A stretch of 8,564 bases of DNA from CAWVWF01 sp963933885 (GTDB taxonomy: Bacteria; Bacteroidota; Bacteroidia; Flavobacteriales_C; GCA-002722245), in assembly GCA_963933885.1 (NCBI GenBank), contig CAWVWF010000158.1:1-8564 (forward strand), in the 5' to 3' direction. Made by a program: the position numbers and the translations under genes. Below the pieces are notes generated by a model. It was given only the letters and a program-made list of their open reading frames with translations, was not told where the DNA came from and ran no database searches. This document shows positions 6,047 to 8,564 of this stretch, in pieces (the first letter of the stretch is position 1; the number at the start of each line of letters is the position of its first letter).

Positions 6047-7294
6047 ATGATGCGTTTGATTGGGAAGATTGTATTGGTGGTAGTTATAGTATTTGGGCTT
6101 GCAAACTGTGCAGAAGAAAAGGTAACTGAAAAAATCATTGACAACCCAGATCAAATTGATACGGTTATTCAAGAGACGACATATCTTTATGGAATTCCAG
6201 TCGACTCCTTTAAGGTTGTTGGCGATAAAGTTAAAAAAAACCAATTCTTCAGTCAGATTCTAACTCAATATGGAATCAACTACTCTACTATTGATAAAAT
6301 GGCAAGAGAAGGTAAAGAAACATTCGATGTTAGAAGACTAAGAGCCGGGAGGTCTTATACCGTATTCACAACCAATGACTCTCTTGAAACTGCACAAGTC
6401 GTAGTTTACGAAATCAATAAAGTAGAATATGTAGTTTATGATTTAAGAGATACACTAAAAATATATAGAGCCAAGAAACCAGTAACCATTGAAACTAAAA
6501 CAGCATCTGGGGTGATTACAAGTTCTCTTTACTTAACACTTGAGCAACAAGGATATAATCCTGAGTTAGCAATGTATTTATCAGAAATATATGCTTGGAG
6601 TATTGACTTTTATCACATTCAGAAAAATGATAAATTCAAAGTGATCTATGAAGAAACAATGGTAGATGGTGAAAGCGTTGGAATTAAAAGAATTAAAGCG
6701 GCATATTTTGAACATTTCAAAAAACCATACTACGCTATCCAGTTTACTCAAGATCAAAACTTAGGATATTACGATGAAGAAAGCAGAGGTTTAAGAAGAC
6801 AATTTCTAAAAGCACCCGTTAAGTTCTCAAGAATATCTTCTCGTTTCTCTTATAAGAGGTTTCATCCAGTTCAGAAAAGAAACAAAGCGCACTTAGGAAC
6901 TGATTACGCAGCTCCTAAAGGAACTCCAATATACTCAACTGCTAATGGAACTATAACACATGCAAAGTATAGTAGATACAATGGTAATTATGTCAAAGTA
7001 AAACATAACTCAACTTACACTACTCAATACTTACACATGAGTAAAATCAAAAGAGGTATTCGTCCAGGTGTACATGTTAACCAAGGAGATGTTATTGGAT
7101 TTGTTGGCTCAACAGGTTTAGCAACCGGTCCTCATGTTTGTTATAGATTTTGGAAAAACGGAAAACAAGTTGATCCATACCGTCAAAAACTTCCGAAATC
7201 TGAACCTATTAAAAAGGCAAATTTACCGAAGTACAAGAAAATTAAGAAGATTGTACTTAAGGAGTTAGAAGATATTAAATATCCAGCTTCATAA
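6047..7294 (+). CDS. M23 family peptidoglycan endopeptidase, lipoprotein
   Basis: A 415-residue envelope protein predicted to cut peptide cross-links in peptidoglycan during growth or division. The N-terminus has a basic start, a hydrophobic segment (about 8-19) and the lipobox LANC with lipidated C21. Residues 51-108 resemble the LysM-like OapA domain and 145-235 the Csd3/MepM-type middle domain. The M23 (LytM) domain spans about 255-380, with zinc-ligand motif HLGTD (H282, D286), H330 in QYLH and H363 in GPHVC. In the usual HxH the second His is the third zinc ligand; here it is C365. A lysine-rich tail (about 380-415) follows. ATG at 6047 is directly followed by a second ATG at 6050; AAAAGGA just upstream (6038-6044) suits either. 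The gene lies downstream of dnaG and converges with the beta-lactamase-like gene, with 8 nt between them. The nearest named relatives are MepM-like endopeptidases; no symbol is assigned. Confidence 0.93.
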   Translation: MMRLIGKIVLVVVIVFGLANCAEEKVTEKIIDNPDQIDTVIQETTYLYGIPVDSFKVVGDKVKKNQFFSQILTQYGINYSTIDKMAREGKETFDVRRLRAGRSYTVFTTNDSLETAQVVVYEINKVEYVVYDLRDTLKIYRAKKPVTIETKTASGVITSSLYLTLEQQGYNPELAMYLSEIYAWSIDFYHIQKNDKFKVIYEETMVDGESVGIKRIKAAYFEHFKKPYYAIQFTQDQNLGYYDEESRGLRRQFLKAPVKFSRISSRFSYKRFHPVQKRNKAHLGTDYAAPKGTPIYSTANGTITHAKYSRYNGNYVKVKHNSTYTTQYLHMSKIKRGIRPGVHVNQGDVIGFVGSTGLATGPHVCYRFWKNGKQVDPYRQKLPKSEPIKKANLPKYKKIKKIVLKELEDIKYPAS

Positions 7295-7302
7295 GTGGAT
7301 TA

Positions 7303-8358
7303 CTAATTAACTATTAACCATTGAAGTAATTCTTTAAAATCGTCTTTATCTTTAAAAACATTACTCGTTATTACAATATTTAATTTCCTCTCAGGATCAT
7401 AAATTAAATGGTGATAACTCCCCCCAAAAGCTCCTTTATTAACGATTGCTTTTAATTCTGTATCATATTTAAATCCACCGAAAAAGCTTTTATTAGGATA
7501 AGATCTCATTACATCTGAATCCATATCTTTAAATAAAAACTGCCCCCATAAAGCAAGATGTTTAGCACTTAAGTAAATGTGTTGATTTCCATTAGTTCCA
7601 TCGGAAAAAGGAAAGCCAACTGAGTTTAAGTTCTCAAACAACTTATATGAATTGTCATCAAAATATCTATAACCGTATGCCCTTCTATTTATCGTATCAC
7701 TGTTTGCTGAAACAACTGGTGAAAACACGAAGTTTTGATATTTAAATAACCTATCTGAGAAATCTTTAAAAGGTGTAAATGTTGTTTTTTCTATCACAGA
7801 TGCTAAAAGCAAGTAATTCAAACCGGAATAAGAGGTTGAATCTCCTGGTTGAAACTCTAAACTAGGTTTCGCTTTTGAAAGTAATTCAATGATATCTTCA
7901 TTATCAAACCTTACAGACTTAGAACTCATTTTCACATCAACATTCTGAAATCTTTTCTTATGATAAAACCTAACATAAGATCCTGGCAAACCACTTTTAT
8001 GATTTAACAAATGATTCACTGTTATATTGGAATAAGGAAAACTTTGAATATACTTCTGAACTGGATCCGAAATCTTGATTTGATTTAAGGTCACTAAATG
8101 TTTGACAAAATAATAAACAAATGAATGCGATATTTCACCTAAATTAAAAATTGTAGAATCGTTAATTGGAGTTCCATAAATGCGCTCTATAAAACCTTGG
8201 TAATAGTTACAAGTCGTAACTCCATCCTTTTTAATATAAACCTGCCCACTAAAATGTGGAGGTAAGTGTTGTTTTAAACTATCAATATTAATCTCCTCAG
8301 CGAAAACTGAAAAATTAATGATAATTGCTAGAAGTGTAATTTTTATTTTGTTCGCCAT
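7303..8358 (-). CDS. Secreted beta-lactamase/PBP-like protein with degenerate catalytic motifs
   Basis: A 351-residue member of the beta-lactamase (class C/serine hydrolase) superfamily. A signal peptide with a basic start, hydrophobic core and VFA|E cleavage site ends at A20, so the protein is exported. Family framework is clear: ITVNHLLNHKSGLPG (112-126), FQPGDSTSYSGLNYLLL (169-185) and a C-terminal GGSYHHLIYDPERKLNIVITSN strand pair (312-333). The catalytic motifs are altered. The SxxK position in NLGEISHSF (72-80) reads E75-I-S-H78, replacing the nucleophile Ser and the Lys. The Y-x-N reads Y177-S-G. The K/H-x-G site near 307-309 reads NKGA with no clear HTG or KTG. The frame is intact and the protein complete, so it looks like a maintained pseudoenzyme rather than a decayed gene. 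The ATG at 8358 gives the signal peptide and overlaps the nitroreductase gene by 16 nt, which implies an operon and possible translational coupling. Confidence 0.85.
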   Translation of the reverse strand: MANKIKITLLAIIINFSVFAEEINIDSLKQHLPPHFSGQVYIKKDGVTTCNYYQGFIERIYGTPINDSTIFNLGEISHSFVYYFVKHLVTLNQIKISDPVQKYIQSFPYSNITVNHLLNHKSGLPGSYVRFYHKKRFQNVDVKMSSKSVRFDNEDIIELLSKAKPSLEFQPGDSTSYSGLNYLLLASVIEKTTFTPFKDFSDRLFKYQNFVFSPVVSANSDTINRRAYGYRYFDDNSYKLFENLNSVGFPFSDGTNGNQHIYLSAKHLALWGQFLFKDMDSDVMRSYPNKSFFGGFKYDTELKAIVNKGAFGGSYHHLIYDPERKLNIVITSNVFKDKDDFKELLQWLIVN

Positions 8359-8564
8359 TCGGAGTGGTATTCTAGAGGTTGACGGTGACTAACAGGCCAG
8401 TCTTTATCTGTATATCCTAGATAAAACAATCCCAAACATTTATCCTTTTCTTCCAAATTTAGATATTCCTTCATTTCATCAGAATATATCATAGGACCAC
8501 TACTCCAATATCCACCTAAACCATATGCCGTAGCTGTTAAATGCATATTCTGAACAGCACAAGC
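8343..8564 (-). CDS. Nitroreductase family protein, C-terminal part only
   Basis: The last 73 codons of a gene that enters from beyond the right edge; the frame stays open to 8564 (reading ACAVQN before the first internal Met). The stretch AVQNMHLTATAYGLGGYW is the typical nitroreductase helix and loop (compare the family's AxQNLxLAAxxLGLGxxW), and LGLFYLGYTDKDWP matches the closing family motif xGLxxxGYP near the FMN site. The family consists of cytosolic FMN flavoproteins, usually dimers, that reduce nitro compounds, quinones or other acceptors with NAD(P)H. The catalytic N-terminal half and the promoter are outside the window. The end overlaps the start of the beta-lactamase-like gene by 16 nt. 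Confidence 0.9.
   Translation of the reverse strand, partial: ACAVQNMHLTATAYGLGGYWSSGPMIYSDEMKEYLNLEEKDKCLGLFYLGYTDKDWPVSHRQPLEYHSEWRTK

Noticed and set aside
5966..6244. 92-codon open frame on the minus strand across the dnaG to M23 gap
   Set aside because: Two thirds of it is antisense to the M23 signal peptide and N-terminal region; there is no family resemblance and no promoter.
7229..7258. 8-bp inverted repeat AAGTACAA / TTGTACTT near the 3' end of the M23 gene
   Set aside because: It is inside the lysine-rich coding tail, has no T-run after it, and a match of this length is expected by chance in AT-rich DNA.
7303..8358. Calling this gene an active beta-lactamase or antibiotic resistance gene
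   Set aside because: The catalytic Ser, Lys and Asn positions are all substituted, so hydrolysis of beta-lactams is not supported.
1..8564. Mobile element, CRISPR array, toxin-antitoxin or defence cluster
   Set aside because: No transposase, integrase, terminal repeats, repeat-spacer pattern or known defence domain is visible; the genes are packed and mostly core functions.

Overview
The window looks like chromosomal DNA from a member of the Bacteroidota, probably Flavobacteriales or a close relative. It is AT-rich. The primase, glucose-6-phosphate isomerase and M23 peptidase resemble Bacteroidota proteins. Several upstream regions carry the Bacteroidota -7 promoter element TAnnTTTG, and Shine-Dalgarno sequences are weak or absent. 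The placement rests on sequence style and not on a marker gene, so the rank below phylum is tentative.

Layout from left to right. (1) Minus strand, 3-1199: the N-terminal 399 codons of pgi (glucose-6-phosphate isomerase), cut by the left window edge. (2) Minus strand, 1274-1801: a flavodoxin-fold NAD(P)H-dependent FMN reductase. Its promoter is overlapped by a near-perfect 34-bp palindrome at 1811-1844. (3) Minus strand, 1886-3880: a six-helix membrane sensor histidine kinase with two PAS domains and no response regulator nearby. (4) Plus strand, 3959-5971: dnaG (primase), divergent from the kinase, with a Bacteroidota promoter so close to the GTG start that the mRNA may be leaderless. (5) Plus strand, 6047-7294: a lipoprotein M23 peptidoglycan endopeptidase whose HxH motif reads HVC. 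(6) Minus strand, 7303-8358: a secreted beta-lactamase-fold protein that has lost the canonical catalytic motifs. It overlaps by 16 nt the end of (7), a nitroreductase at 8343-8564, cut by the right window edge.

Most of the genes are core or housekeeping genes for glycolysis, replication priming, cell-wall hydrolysis, redox flavoproteins and sensing. There are no tRNAs, rRNAs, insertion sequences, CRISPR arrays or phage genes. No gap between genes exceeds 84 bp, so coding density is high. I see no multi-gene defence or mobile system. The most unusual points are the palindromic operator at 1811-1844, the inverted repeat at the pgi start, the degenerate beta-lactamase-like protein coupled to a nitroreductase, and the Cys-for-His change at a metal-ligand position of the M23 peptidase.
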